From Staphylococcus sp. MI 10-1553 (GTDB lineage Bacteria > Bacillota > Bacilli > Staphylococcales > Staphylococcaceae): 64,000 nt of DNA. The notes under the pieces are model-generated. The model saw nothing but the letters and a program-made list of their open reading frames with translations. It was not told the origin of the DNA and made no database searches. Both the position numbers and the translations under genes were made by a program. Below, in pieces: positions 52,793 through 63,395 of this stretch (position 1 is its first letter; the number at the start of each line of letters is the position of its first letter). The stretch is from NCBI RefSeq assembly GCF_010365305.1, contig NZ_CP048279.1, forward strand, positions 1,116,001 through 1,180,000, given 5' to 3'.

Positions 52793-54319
52793 ATGGAACG
52801 TAACGGTTTAATAGATATAGGTTCAAACACGATTCGCTTAGTGATTTTTCAATACGATCCGAAAACAGGATTAAACGAAATTCAAAACATTAAAACACCG
52901 GCACGATTAAGTCAATATTTAGATGATGAACAAAATATGACGCAAGAAGGAATCGATGTTTTAACGACAGCACTTAGAAGTTTTAAAAAGGTAGCGACAG
53001 ATTTTGAAGTAGAACATTTGTATCCGATTGCGACAGCAGCTATGCGTCAATCCAAAAACCAAAAAGCGATTTTAAAACATATTCAACAAGAACTTGACCT
53101 TGAAATTATTATGATTCCTGAAGAAGATGAAGCTTTTTATGGATCTTATGCAGTCACGCACACGACAAGTATTCGAAATGGGATTACTGTCGATATTGGT
53201 GGGGGCTCAACAGAGTTAACGCTATTTATAGATAAAAAAATTAAAGAAGCCATCAGTTTTCCGTTCGGTGTTGTGACATTAACGCGGCAGTTCTTTGAAG
53301 GAAAAGAGCATAATGATAAAGATGCGATTAAGAAAATGGAAAAGTTTTTGAAAAGTGAATTTGCCAAAGTGTCATGGATACAAAATCAGCACATTAATTT
53401 AGTCGGTATTGGTGGTTCTGCGCGTAACTGTGCTCGCATTCATCAGTCTTTACATCAGTATCCTATCGCGGGTGTCCATGGCTATACGATGGAACAAAGT
53501 GATTTAAAAGAAGTATTTCAAATGCTCAAAAAATTTTCACGTGATACTTTAACGACTTTAGATGGGTTGAGTCGTGATCGTGCAGACATCATTTTACCTG
53601 CCGTATCCGTATTTAATGTGTTATTCGACATGATTGATGCGACAGCGTTCACTTTTTCAAGAAAAGGGATACGTGAAGGTTTCATTATGAATCAAATTGC
53701 TAAAAAGTATCCAAAAGAATTTAATAAAACCAATGTTCTACAAGATGCGTTACGTCATTTAGCCAATGAGTATAAAATCGAGGAAAGTGGCGCCAATCAA
53801 CGTGTGAAGCTAGCCGAATCACTATTAGAACAGTTGGCGAAAGAGAAAAAACTTAAAATTGATCAAGATTTAAAACAAGTTTTTCTTGAAGCGGCGTATA
53901 TTTATTATTTAGGTCGATTTATTGATTCAGATTCGAGTTCACAACATACGTATTACATTATCGCAAATTCAGGGATTAACGGCTTATCACATAAAGAGCG
54001 TGTGCGACTGGCATTACTCGCAAGCTTTAAAAATAAAACGTTACTCAAATTGTATAGCGAAGAGACAAACTGGTTTTCTGATGGTGAACTGTCTGACATT
54101 CAAGCGTTAGGGGGCATTATCAAATTTGTAAATGCATTAAATATCTCTAATACGAACAGTGTCCAAGAAGTGAAATTACAGCCGTCAAAAGAAGGTTACG
54201 ACTTGTTTGTCAATCATCATGATGAATCGATTGCCGAATCTTATCAATCTAATCGACAAAAGAAACATATCGAAAAAGTACTCAAAACAAAGGTTAATAT
54301 TATTTTTACAAATGCTTAA
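52793..54319 (+). CDS. ppx: Exopolyphosphatase (Ppx/GppA family)
   Basis: A 508-residue ASKHA-fold phosphatase: N-terminal DIGSNTIRLVIF, the GITVDIGGGSTELT and VGIGGSARN nucleotide loops, then a long helical HD-like C-terminal region. It degrades polyphosphate (or pppGpp) from the end. TATGGAGG precedes the ATG. It is paired with ppk 75 bases downstream, so breakdown and synthesis of polyphosphate are probably co-regulated. Confidence 0.92.
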   Translation: MERNGLIDIGSNTIRLVIFQYDPKTGLNEIQNIKTPARLSQYLDDEQNMTQEGIDVLTTALRSFKKVATDFEVEHLYPIATAAMRQSKNQKAILKHIQQELDLEIIMIPEEDEAFYGSYAVTHTTSIRNGITVDIGGGSTELTLFIDKKIKEAISFPFGVVTLTRQFFEGKEHNDKDAIKKMEKFLKSEFAKVSWIQNQHINLVGIGGSARNCARIHQSLHQYPIAGVHGYTMEQSDLKEVFQMLKKFSRDTLTTLDGLSRDRADIILPAVSVFNVLFDMIDATAFTFSRKGIREGFIMNQIAKKYPKEFNKTNVLQDALRHLANEYKIEESGANQRVKLAESLLEQLAKEKKLKIDQDLKQVFLEAAYIYYLGRFIDSDSSSQHTYYIIANSGINGLSHKERVRLALLASFKNKTLLKLYSEETNWFSDGELSDIQALGGIIKFVNALNISNTNSVQEVKLQPSKEGYDLFVNHHDESIAESYQSNRQKKHIEKVLKTKVNIIFTNA

Positions 54320-54394
54320 ATTATAGCCCATTTATTTTATGTTACGCTAAATAGGGACTTGCGCTATGTTTTGTAGAATATTAATGGGGTGACA

Positions 54395-56563
54395 ATGAAA
54401 GTGACTATTGAAAAAGGAAATTTGGACCTGAACCATCCAGATTATTATAACAATCGTGAAGTCAGCTGGTTAGACTTCAATTACAGAGTATTACAAGAAG
54501 CCTGTGACGACCAAAACCCATTACTTGAGCAACTTAAGTTTATTGCGATTGGGAGTGCAAATTTAGATGAATTCTTTATGGTGCGCGTGGCAGGATTAAA
54601 AGACCAAGTTAAAATGGGATTCGATAAACCTGAAAATAAAGCGCAGTTAACACCGCAACAACAGTTAAAGACTATTGAACAGAAAAATTGCCAGAACGTT
54701 GCTTTTCAATACCATCGTTTCAATGCGTTAGTTGAAGCATTGAAAACGTATGATGTGTATTTATGTAAACCGGATGTATTAAATGAAGATATGCGGAAGC
54801 AACTTGAACGCATCTTCTTAAATGATATTTTGCCGACATTAACACCGTTAGGCATTGATGCATATCGACCATTTCCAAAACTGAACAATAAAACATTAAA
54901 CATTTTTGTCGATATTGATACTGGTGATGAAATTAATTCAGCAATCGTTCAAATTCCGACATTATTAAACCGTTTTATTACAATTAATGAAGGAAATCGT
55001 CAATATATCGTTTTAATCGAGGATATGATTTCCTTTTTCATGGGTCATCTTTTTAAAGGATATGAAATTCTGAATACGTATGCGTTCAGAATTACAAGAA
55101 ATGCCGATTTAACGATTCATGAAGATGGTGCCGAAGATTTGTTGATAGAAATTGAACGCTTTTTAAAAGAGCGTAAAAGTGGTGCAGCGGTGAGGTTAGA
55201 AATCGATTATCGTGAACAACAAGAGATGCAAATTGATTGGTTGATTGATACGTTAGAATTAGAACCTCAAGATGTATATTATACGAATGGTCCACTTGAT
55301 TTAACGATGGTATTTGAGTTGGTTGATCATTTATCTCATAAATTGAAAGACTTGACATACGAGCGCTATACACCACAAGTGCCGCAATCTTTAGGTAATG
55401 ACAATGTGTATGATTTGGCGTTGAAACGTGATATTTTCTTCCACCACCCGTATGAATCGTTTGATCCGATTGTTGATTTTATTACGGAAGCATCTGAAGA
55501 TCCGGATACATTGGCAATTAAACAAACGTTATACCGTGTCAGCAGTGATTCGCCGATTATTGAAGCACTTAAAAATGCCGCTGAAAATGGTAAACAAGTC
55601 ACGGTATTAGTGGAGTTAAAGGCGCGTTTTGATGAGGAAAACAATGTACACTGGGCAAAAATGTTGGAAGAAGCGGGTTGTCACGTCATGTATGGAATGA
55701 CGCATTTAAAAACGCACAGTAAAATTACATTGGTCGTTAAACGTGTCAATGGTACGCTCGTTCCTTTTGTGCACTTAGGTACAGGGAATTACAATGATAA
55801 AACAGCCAAATTGTATACGGATATGGGAATTATTACAACAAATCGAGAAATTGGAGAAGACGCGATGAATTTCTTCAATTATTTGAGTGGTTATTCCATG
55901 AAACCGGATTATCAACAATTGATCGTGGCACCATACGAAATACGTGACTTATTTATTGAACGTATCGACGAAGAAATCGAAAGCCATCGTCAACACGGAA
56001 ACGGTAAAATGATGATGAAAATGAATTCATTGACGGATAAAGCGTTGATTAAAAAGTTATATGAAGCATCACAAGCAGGTGTACAAGTTAAATTAATTAT
56101 TCGTGGGATTTGTTGTTTGAAACCTGGCATTCCTGGTATTAGCGAAAATATTGAAGTCGTCAGTATCGTCGGACGCTTGTTAGAACATTCTCGTATTTAT
56201 TACTTCTATAACAATGGCGATGAGAAAATATATTTATCTTCTGCCGACATGATGACGCGAAATATGATTAAACGTGTTGAAATTTTATTCCCAATTTTGG
56301 ACAAACGTATTGCGAAAAGATTGGTAGATTTTATGCACTTACAACTTTCTGACAATCAAAAAGGGCGCTATCAAGATGCTTCAGGTGTGTATCATTATGT
56401 TAAAAATGATTTAGCACCGATCAATTCACAAAAATATTTAATGCGTGAAGCACAAGACTTTGGGTTAGCATTGTCCAAGCAAAATATGATTGAGACAGGA
56501 CAACCCGTACGCGCAAAAAGAAATTGGATGGACCGTGTTAAAGGGCATCTGAAGCGGAAATAA
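54395..56563 (+). CDS. ppk: Polyphosphate kinase 1
   Basis: A 722-residue PPK1 building polyphosphate from ATP. N-domain ([16 protein letters not shown]), head domain, then two PLD-like catalytic domains with the phospho-histidine region [24 protein letters not shown], and [19 protein letters not shown] places the start at ATG 54395 rather than the in-frame GTG 54389. Confidence 0.95.
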   Translation: MKVTIEKGNLDLNHPDYYNNREVSWLDFNYRVLQEACDDQNPLLEQLKFIAIGSANLDEFFMVRVAGLKDQVKMGFDKPENKAQLTPQQQLKTIEQKNCQNVAFQYHRFNALVEALKTYDVYLCKPDVLNEDMRKQLERIFLNDILPTLTPLGIDAYRPFPKLNNKTLNIFVDIDTGDEINSAIVQIPTLLNRFITINEGNRQYIVLIEDMISFFMGHLFKGYEILNTYAFRITRNADLTIHEDGAEDLLIEIERFLKERKSGAAVRLEIDYREQQEMQIDWLIDTLELEPQDVYYTNGPLDLTMVFELVDHLSHKLKDLTYERYTPQVPQSLGNDNVYDLALKRDIFFHHPYESFDPIVDFITEASEDPDTLAIKQTLYRVSSDSPIIEALKNAAENGKQVTVLVELKARFDEENNVHWAKMLEEAGCHVMYGMTHLKTHSKITLVVKRVNGTLVPFVHLGTGNYNDKTAKLYTDMGIITTNREIGEDAMNFFNYLSGYSMKPDYQQLIVAPYEIRDLFIERIDEEIESHRQHGNGKMMMKMNSLTDKALIKKLYEASQAGVQVKLIIRGICCLKPGIPGISENIEVVSIVGRLLEHSRIYYFYNNGDEKIYLSSADMMTRNMIKRVEILFPILDKRIAKRLVDFMHLQLSDNQKGRYQDASGVYHYVKNDLAPINSQKYLMREAQDFGLALSKQNMIETGQPVRAKRNWMDRVKGHLKRK

Positions 56564-56575
56564 TGAACAGTATAA

Positions 56576-56611
56576 AAAGGGGCTTGGACATGGGCGTTGT
56601 CTAAGCCCCTA
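56576..56611. terminator. Terminator between ppk and the pseudouridine synthase
   Basis: AGGGGCTT pairs with AAGCCCCT; the T run is on the minus-strand side. Confidence 0.6.
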
Positions 56612-56751
56612 AAATATTTAAACCTTTGAAGATATAACAAAAAATGTGAAACCCTAATAGCAATTATTATTTTCAGAATTGTTATCAATAAGGCAATAGT
56701 CTAAAACGATAGCATGTAAAACAATTAAAACTTTTCACCTAGATTCATCAT

Positions 56752-57582
56752 TTATTGTTCAATATCATCAATCGTCACAGAAATAGGCTGTTGTGTGATT
56801 GGATGCGTCATTTCAATTTGATAACTTTCAAGCTGTAATTGACGTAATTTCGAATCACTATATAATGGATCACCTAGTACAGGATAACCAATTTCAGCGA
56901 GATGCACACGAATTTGGTGTGTACGACCAGTATCTAACTTTAACATCACTTCACAAACACCTTCTTTAATCATTTCAGAAGACAAGATATGTGTGACTGC
57001 CCGCTGACCGGTAGGAGAGACACGACGCTTATTCGGATGGAATTTATCCTTGCCAATCGGTAAATCAATCGTTTGTGGTTTAATTGGCAACAAACTTTTC
57101 ACTTGTGCTTTATAATTACGATGAATGTCATTATTTTCCAACATACGATCTAATATTTTTTTAATCATCGGATGTTTCGCCACAATAAGTAAGCCGACTG
57201 TCTCTTGGTCAAGACGATGAATAGGCTCAACATAGGGGTGATTCAAAGTATAAATGACATGATTCATTAATGTATTACTTTCTTTTAAATCGTTCGGATG
57301 TGTTTTAACGCCCTTAGGTTTGTAGACAATTGCTAAAAAGTCGTCTTCATAAGCGATTTGCGCATAACGATAGCTCGGTAAATATTGACTTTTTGCGTCT
57401 TCATCAGGAATATAAATTTCGTCACCTGTATGGACGATTGTTTGTAAATTTGCAGTTTCATCATTCACTGTGATAGATTTTGACATATTCAACGTATGCA
57501 ACTCTTTTTTGGGCAATTGTAATGTTTTAAATATGTCACGAATGGATTGTTCATTAAATGTATCGGCAACTTTAAATTTCAT
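56752..57582 (-). CDS. RluD-family pseudouridine synthase
   Basis: A 276-residue RNA pseudouridine synthase with the catalytic Asp block EPIHRLDQETVGLLIVAKH, the GRTHQIRVHLAEIGYPVLGD motif and the KPKGVKTHPN motif. The frame extends to 57687, but AAGGAGG lies just before ATG 57582. Target site (23S rRNA or tRNA) cannot be told. Divergent from airS. Confidence 0.88.
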   Translation of the reverse strand: MKFKVADTFNEQSIRDIFKTLQLPKKELHTLNMSKSITVNDETANLQTIVHTGDEIYIPDEDAKSQYLPSYRYAQIAYEDDFLAIVYKPKGVKTHPNDLKESNTLMNHVIYTLNHPYVEPIHRLDQETVGLLIVAKHPMIKKILDRMLENNDIHRNYKAQVKSLLPIKPQTIDLPIGKDKFHPNKRRVSPTGQRAVTHILSSEMIKEGVCEVMLKLDTGRTHQIRVHLAEIGYPVLGDPLYSDSKLRQLQLESYQIEMTHPITQQPISVTIDDIEQ

Positions 57583-57735
57583 AAAATCCTCCTTAATTTC
57601 TTTTATCATAACACAAATCGAATGGCTATTGATGGTTTTATTCATTGAAACAACGTGTATAATAGAGTTAAATGAACATTCATGCACGAATAGAAATAGG
57701 ATGATTGATGTGAAGCAAAGAGTGGAGTGACAATA

Positions 57736-58860
57736 ATGGAAAAACCAACAAGATTGGCGCTATTAAAGGAAATTGCCGAGTTCCTTAACGAAGAAACTGA
57801 ATTACAATCCATGCTAGACGGCGCATTAGACTCTTTAATTAAAGGAAGCGATTTTACGACAGGATGGATATTTTTTATTGATGAAGAAGGTCACCATACA
57901 TTAGAGTCACAGTATTCATTACCTTCAGCTTTAACGAATCGCCAATGCCATTATATGAAAGAGGGGACATGTTGGTGTGTGCAAGCGTACCATAACCACA
58001 AATTAACAAAAGCCTCCAACATCATCAACTGTTCGCGCATTAATTTAGCCAGTCGTGAATTTGTGATAGAAACTGAAGATATTACCCATCATGCGACGGT
58101 ACCTTTACGATCTGGTAATGAACAATTTGGACTGTTGAATGTCGCAACGCCCTTTACAACACATTACTCGGATGAAGATCTCGAATTGTTAGAATCTGTC
58201 GCATTTCAAATCGGTTCTGCGATAAAACGAATTGATTTGAACAATCAAGAGAAAGAAGCGGCACGAATTAATGAACGTAACCGCTTAGCTCGAGATTTAC
58301 ACGATTCGGTTAATCAAATGTTGTTTTCTTTAAAATTAACCGCACACGCAGCAGGACAAATGACGCAAGAGGAAACGTCGCAACGTGCGTTTATGCAAAT
58401 TGAACAAACGAGTCAAAACGCTGTGAATGAAATGCGCGCGTTAATTTGGCAGTTAAAACCTGTGGGCCTAGAAAAAGGGCTTGTTCATGCATTAAAAAAT
58501 TACGCAAGTCTCATAGGTCTAGATATTGATGTGACGGTAAAAGGGCTCATTGACTTGGAAAATAAAATTGAGACCCATCTGTATCGTGTCATGCAAGAAG
58601 CGATGAATAATACAAAAAAGCATGCGGAAACGAATCATATGGATATTGTGCTGAACCAAACGGACGAATATCTGATTGTAGAATTAAAGGATAACGGTGT
58701 TGGTTTTGATGTGACTCAAATTGATTCAGCCGAAAAACACGGATTGTCGAATATGCGACAACGGATTAAATTTTTAAAAGGAACAATAAATATGACAAGT
58801 AATCAAGGAACAGAAATTACAATACGACTACCACTTCAACAGCCAAGGGAGGGACAATAA
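57736..58860 (+). CDS. airS: Redox-sensing histidine kinase AirS
   Basis: A 374-residue cytosolic kinase. A GAF domain (about 20-165) holds four cysteines (C71, C79, C81, C99) which in S. aureus AirS bind a [2Fe-2S] cluster that senses oxygen and redox state. Then come HisKA_3 with RLARDLHDSVNQML and HATPase_c with EAMNNTKKHA and GVGF. No membrane helix. GGAG favours ATG 57736 over GTG 57727. It partners with AirR directly downstream. Confidence 0.9.
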   Translation: MEKPTRLALLKEIAEFLNEETELQSMLDGALDSLIKGSDFTTGWIFFIDEEGHHTLESQYSLPSALTNRQCHYMKEGTCWCVQAYHNHKLTKASNIINCSRINLASREFVIETEDITHHATVPLRSGNEQFGLLNVATPFTTHYSDEDLELLESVAFQIGSAIKRIDLNNQEKEAARINERNRLARDLHDSVNQMLFSLKLTAHAAGQMTQEETSQRAFMQIEQTSQNAVNEMRALIWQLKPVGLEKGLVHALKNYASLIGLDIDVTVKGLIDLENKIETHLYRVMQEAMNNTKKHAETNHMDIVLNQTDEYLIVELKDNGVGFDVTQIDSAEKHGLSNMRQRIKFLKGTINMTSNQGTEITIRLPLQQPREGQ

Positions 58861-59486
58861 TGCCTAAAATTGCACTTGTGGATGATCATTTTATAGTTAG
58901 GCAAGGATTAGAATTTTTACTTTCGACACAACCAGAGATAGAAGTTGTAGGAAGTTTTGGGGAAGGGCAAGCACTTTTAGATGCATTAGCAACAAATCAA
59001 ATCGAACCAGAACTCATCCTTGTCGATTTGGTAATGCCTGAAATGAACGGAATTACGTTAATTCAAAAACTGAAGGAACAGCATGCAGACATTAAAATAT
59101 TAGTACTCACAAGTTATGTAGATGAAGAGCATGTCATGTCGGCGATGCAAGCAGGTGCAGACGGTTATGAAATGAAGGATGTCGAACCGGAAGCATTAAT
59201 GACCTCTATTGAGATGGTTTTACAAGGTGACAAAGTGATTCATAAAGATGCGCAACAGGTGATGGATACTGTCATTACGAAGCCTCATATGTTGAATAAA
59301 TTGTCCAAACGGGAAACCGAAGTGCTGAAAGAAATGGCGAAAGGGAAGACGAATAAAGAAATTGCTGAAACATTGTTCGTATCAGAAAAGACGATTAAAA
59401 CGCATGTGAGTCATATTTTCTCTAAATTGGAAGTGACTGATCGTACACAAGCAGCCATATATGCCATGGAGAATCATTTAGTGTAA
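58860..59486 (+). CDS. airR: Response regulator AirR
   Basis: A 208-residue NarL/LuxR regulator: receiver with DDHF, phospho-Asp in LILVDLVMPEMNG and the lysine in YEMKDV, and HTH with LSKRETEVLKEMAKGKTN and TIKTHVSHIFSKL. Its ATG shares one base with the airS stop. AirSR controls respiration, cell-wall and staphyloxanthin genes in S. aureus. It is a paralogue of VraR in this window. Confidence 0.92.
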   Translation: MPKIALVDDHFIVRQGLEFLLSTQPEIEVVGSFGEGQALLDALATNQIEPELILVDLVMPEMNGITLIQKLKEQHADIKILVLTSYVDEEHVMSAMQAGADGYEMKDVEPEALMTSIEMVLQGDKVIHKDAQQVMDTVITKPHMLNKLSKRETEVLKEMAKGKTNKEIAETLFVSEKTIKTHVSHIFSKLEVTDRTQAAIYAMENHLV

Positions 59487-59599
59487 TGAAAAAGCATTTA
59501 TCTAAAATTAAAAAGCAGCTATCTTAAAAAGTTGTCGTTAATTTTGTTTTTGTCAAATAGCGTTAATAAATTTTTCTCCCAATATAAAAGGAGTAAATT

Positions 59600-59639
59600 A
59601 AAAAACCAACATTTCTAGTTATCTTTAGAAACGTTGGTT
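59600..59639. terminator. Bidirectional terminator between airR and the symporter
   Basis: AACCAACATTTCTA pairs with TAGAAACGTTGGTT; a T run follows on the minus strand. Confidence 0.7.
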
Positions 59640-59650
59640 CTTGTATTATT

Positions 59651-60937
59651 TTATTCTACATGCATATTGCCTTTAAGTTTTTTACCTTCACGTTCTGATA
59701 AAATCAACGCACATGCTGCATCACCAGTAATGTTTACTGCTGTACGTGTCATATCTAATAAACGGTCAATCCCTAAGATAATACCAATAGCGGCAGGATT
59801 TAAACCTACTGCAGTCAACACCATCGCTAACATGATGAGTCCTACACCAGGGACGCCGGCTGTTCCGACAGATGCAATAACGGCTACAGCAACAACGGTA
59901 ATGAGTTGTAGAACTGTTAAATCCGCACCAGATAATTGCGCAATGAAAATCGTAGCGACACCTTGCATAATGGCTGTTCCGTCCATATTAATTGTTGCCC
60001 CTAAAGGTTGAACGAAAGATGCAATTTCTGGTTTTACACCCATTTTTTTCGTACATTCCATTGAAACAGGAAGTGCTGCGTTTGAACTTGAGCCCCCGAA
60101 ACCAACTGTAATTGCTGGGAAGAAACCTTTGAAAAATTCAATTGGGCTACGACCCGCTAAAAACTTCACTGCGCCACCATATACGACAAAGAAATGAATA
60201 AAGAGCGCGGCTAATACAACGATAAAGTATAAACCGAGTTGTCTGATTGCACCAAAACCTGCTCCAGTAAATGCATGTGCCACGAGTCCAAATGTACCGA
60301 TTGGCGCAAAAACATTCATTACCATTGATATAATATACATCAGGACTTCATTAAATTGTTCGAAAAACTGATGTACAATTCGTCCTTTTTCACCTACCAT
60401 CATAATACCGATACCGATGAAAATCGCAAATGTGATAATCTGAAGCATATTTCCTGTTGTCATTGACTGAATCGCATTTTTCGGGAAGAAATTAATTAAA
60501 GTTTGATCAAATGTTTGGTTGATTGGAGAAGCCCCGGTCGCCTTTTGATCATCCAATTTCTTTTGATATGTCGTAACTTCCTCTGTCTTTAATAAGTCTG
60601 AATGGCCAGCACCTGGTTTAACTACTAATGCTAAACACATCGCTAAAGTTATCGCAATAGCTGTTGTCGATAAGAAAAAGACTAGCGTTTTTAAGCCAAT
60701 GCCGCCTAATAATTTTGGATCACCGACACCAATCACACCGAGTACAATCGACACGAATACAACTGGTACTACAAGCATAAAGATCAGATTTAAAAAGATT
60801 TGACCGATTACATTAAAAATATATTGATCGATAAATCCGACAACCTTAGATCCGACATAGAAATTGAAAATCGAACCTAACGCAATCCCTAAAATTAATG
60901 CTATAATAATTTTCACTGTTAATCCTTTAAATTTCAT
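59651..60937 (-). CDS. Dicarboxylate/amino acid:cation symporter (DAACS family)
   Basis: A 428-residue GltPh-like secondary transporter: eight helices, hairpin HP1 with GGSSSNAALPVS, TM7 NMDGTAIMQGV and HP2 with SVGTAGVPGVGLIML, and the substrate-binding DMTRTAVNITGD. Likely carries glutamate, aspartate or a dicarboxylate. GGGG before ATG 60937 makes it the better start than GTG 60943. Confidence 0.9.
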   Translation of the reverse strand: MKFKGLTVKIIIALILGIALGSIFNFYVGSKVVGFIDQYIFNVIGQIFLNLIFMLVVPVVFVSIVLGVIGVGDPKLLGGIGLKTLVFFLSTTAIAITLAMCLALVVKPGAGHSDLLKTEEVTTYQKKLDDQKATGASPINQTFDQTLINFFPKNAIQSMTTGNMLQIITFAIFIGIGIMMVGEKGRIVHQFFEQFNEVLMYIISMVMNVFAPIGTFGLVAHAFTGAGFGAIRQLGLYFIVVLAALFIHFFVVYGGAVKFLAGRSPIEFFKGFFPAITVGFGGSSSNAALPVSMECTKKMGVKPEIASFVQPLGATINMDGTAIMQGVATIFIAQLSGADLTVLQLITVVAVAVIASVGTAGVPGVGLIMLAMVLTAVGLNPAAIGIILGIDRLLDMTRTAVNITGDAACALILSEREGKKLKGNMHVE

Positions 60938-61106
60938 ATTCACTATCCCCTTTATTGTTATAACAACATTATAGTCTGAAAATTAACAATATTGCAATCA
61001 TTATTTTATAGTTTTTACTAGATTTATCCCACTTTTCATAGGATAATAGAAAAGTTAGAGAATTACAGTTTTAAAACTTTATCAATTATTTTTAGAGGTG
61101 TTTTCG

Positions 61107-62015
61107 TTGCAATTAGAATATAAAATTTCTCAAGCTAAAAAAGGCGCAACACTAAGCATCATTACTTATACATTTTTAACAATATTAAAAATTGCATACG
61201 GATGGTTAGCAAATAGTCATGGTTTAGTGGCTGATGGTGTTAACAACGCGACAGATGTTATTAGTTCTATTGCTATACTTATCGCACTTCAAATTTCCAT
61301 GAAGCCCGTGGATAAAAATCATCCTTATGGTCATTATCGTGCGGAATTTATCGCATCACTCATTGCTTCATTCATTATGTTTGCGGTGAGTATTCAAGTT
61401 ATTATTACCGGAGTAAAGCATTTTTACCTAGGAGAATTCGTTCAGCCAAGCCAATCTGCCATTATCGTCGGTATGATTTCAAGTATTGTCATGTTTGCTG
61501 TATTTATTTTTAATCGTAATCTTTCTAAAAAAGTAAACAGTAGTGCTTTGAGAGCAGCAAGTTATGATAACCTTTCGGATGCGCTTGTGTCGATGGGTAC
61601 AGTGATAGGCGTTTTAGGCGTTTATATGGGGGTGCCAATGCTCGATACGATTGCAGCGATTGTGATTGGTTTGCTCATTATGAAAGCGAGTATCGATATT
61701 TTTAAAGAGACGGCTGTCACGCTCACTGATGGCTATGATGAGGAAGAACTGGCACAAATTCAACATATCATTTCTTCAATTCCTGGCATTAAAGAGATTC
61801 GTGATATTAAAGCGAGAAGTCACGGTGTTATTTCATTTATTGACGTCACGATAGCTGTTGATCCAAATTTAAATGTCATCGAAAGTCATGAAATATCAGA
61901 TCATATTGAGTCAAAATTACAGGCACGGCTAGGTGAGGTTGAAACGATTGTACATATTGAGCCTTATTTAATCACTGATGTTGAGAAAAAGAATATTCAT
62001 AATCGAGAGTTATAA
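61107..62015 (+). CDS. Cation diffusion facilitator metal exporter
   Basis: A 302-residue CDF protein: six helices, metal-site residues in HGLVADGVNNATDV and ASYDNLSDALVS (Asp/Asn), HPYGHYRAEF, and a cytosolic C-terminal domain with HEISDHIESKL and VHIEPY. It exports divalent ions such as Zn, Mn or Fe. The start is probably TTG 61107, six bases after GAGGTG; GTG 61098 is the alternative. Confidence 0.88.
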   Translation: MQLEYKISQAKKGATLSIITYTFLTILKIAYGWLANSHGLVADGVNNATDVISSIAILIALQISMKPVDKNHPYGHYRAEFIASLIASFIMFAVSIQVIITGVKHFYLGEFVQPSQSAIIVGMISSIVMFAVFIFNRNLSKKVNSSALRAASYDNLSDALVSMGTVIGVLGVYMGVPMLDTIAAIVIGLLIMKASIDIFKETAVTLTDGYDEEELAQIQHIISSIPGIKEIRDIKARSHGVISFIDVTIAVDPNLNVIESHEISDHIESKLQARLGEVETIVHIEPYLITDVEKKNIHNREL

Positions 62016-62045
62016 GCAAAGTGAACCATTTTTAATAGCAAAATG

Positions 62046-62082
62046 AAGGGCCTAGCGAATTGAGTTGTTAGAGCCCTTTTTT
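62046..62082 (+). terminator. Terminator of the CDF gene
   Basis: AAGGGC pairs with GCCCTT, followed by six T. Confidence 0.6.
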
Positions 62083-62868
62083 ATTGTATTTTAACGAAGA
62101 ATCGTATAAGGAAGCTCTTCATTTTTAGAATGTATTTGAGTTCGACTGTTGTTGAGCTAGCCCTTTATTTATCTGCTTATACAAGTTTATATTCACTATT
62201 TTAACGAGTTTACTTTTGAAAAGAAGCGGTATATACTATAAAAATTAGTTATCACAAGCAAGAAATAGGATAATAAGTTTAACTAAAGATTTCCTAATAC
62301 TTTTACGATATAACTGAATCTTGTATGATCACATCTTAGTCACTACTTATATCTTAAGTTAAATATGTGTAATAAATCGTAATCCCTCCAAATTTTCAAT
62401 AGCAGTACACTCGATTTGTGGTATACTATAATTCTTGAACTCATATTTACGGTACAAGCCTGTTTTATTAATCATATTCATCTATCGTACACGGATACAC
62501 ATATTCATCATTGAAATCTAATAAAAATACATAAAACTATTTTAATATAGATTTGATTGTCTTATTAAAATAACACTGGTTATTGTAAATTGTGTTTAAG
62601 AAATGAATTAAATGTGAGATAAAGCATTCTTGATTTTTTAAGCTTTATGGTGCATTAAAACGCTTTGATTTACTGTTTAAGTGTTCTAATAAAATAAGTT
62701 GAATTTTTGCGACAATTGCGCATTTTTCTGATTTGAGATGGTTTTTTTAAATGTCACTTTTCATTTGTCGCATTTTGTATTAATATGTAATTTGTGTTTC
62801 AAGAATTGTGTAGAATTGCAATGCTTGTGTGCGGATAAATTTTTATTTAAGAAAGGTAGTCATAATAA
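62083..62868. other. Long A+T-rich gap before the XRE regulator
   Basis: No gene seen over nearly 800 bases. A possible promoter-like TATACTATAAT lies near 62422, and TGCGACAA (62708) faces its complement TTGTCGCA (62765), a candidate operator ahead of the regulator gene. A small RNA could lie here but none is recognised. Confidence 0.4.
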
Positions 62869-63333
62869 ATGGATAGACAAAGTTTTACTGAATTAATTCA
62901 AAGCAAGTTCAAGATGGTACGTATTGAGGCAGGTTATACACAAGATACAATGGCTCAAACGATCGGCCTATCTAAAAAAACATTAGTACAAATTGAAAAA
63001 GAGCGTGTGTTACCAAATTGGACAACATGTGTATCTATTTGTGCATTATTTAGAGATTCTGAAGTATTGAACGGTACATTCGGTTGCGATCCTTTAGAAA
63101 TCGTTCAAACTATTTCAAGAAACCAAGCAGCTTACCCTAGATATTCAACAGTAAGTGATATTTATTGGGATACACTTGCAAGCAAAAATGGTTACATCTT
63201 ACAAACAAACAAAGTAAGCGAACTTTACCGTATTCTAGATGCAGATAAACAACCTATTTTTGCATCACCAAAATTGAGAGAAGCTGAAACTTACTTCCAA
63301 CGCAACGTGAAAGAAGAGCTTATTCGTGCATAA
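62869..63333 (+). CDS. XRE-type regulator, SA1665-like
   Basis: A 154-residue protein with an N-terminal helix-turn-helix (YTQDTMAQTIGLSKKTLVQI, residues about 25-45) and a C-terminal half of unknown fold. It appears orthologous to SA1665 of S. aureus, which binds the mecA promoter and modulates beta-lactam resistance in MRSA. In S. aureus the gene likewise lies next to airSR. AAAGGTAG precedes the ATG. The orthology is recalled, not computed. Confidence 0.72.
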   Translation: MDRQSFTELIQSKFKMVRIEAGYTQDTMAQTIGLSKKTLVQIEKERVLPNWTTCVSICALFRDSEVLNGTFGCDPLEIVQTISRNQAAYPRYSTVSDIYWDTLASKNGYILQTNKVSELYRILDADKQPIFASPKLREAETYFQRNVKEELIRA

Positions 63334-63356
63334 TTTAAAATAAATGATAAAATGTG

Positions 63357-63394
63357 GGAGCATCAACAAACGAACTGTTGCGTGCTCCTTTTTT
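63357..63394 (+). terminator. Terminator of the SA1665-like gene
   Basis: GGAGCA..CAACA pairs with TGTTG..TGCTCC, followed by six T. The group II intron begins two bases later. Confidence 0.75.
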
Positions 63395-63395
63395 A

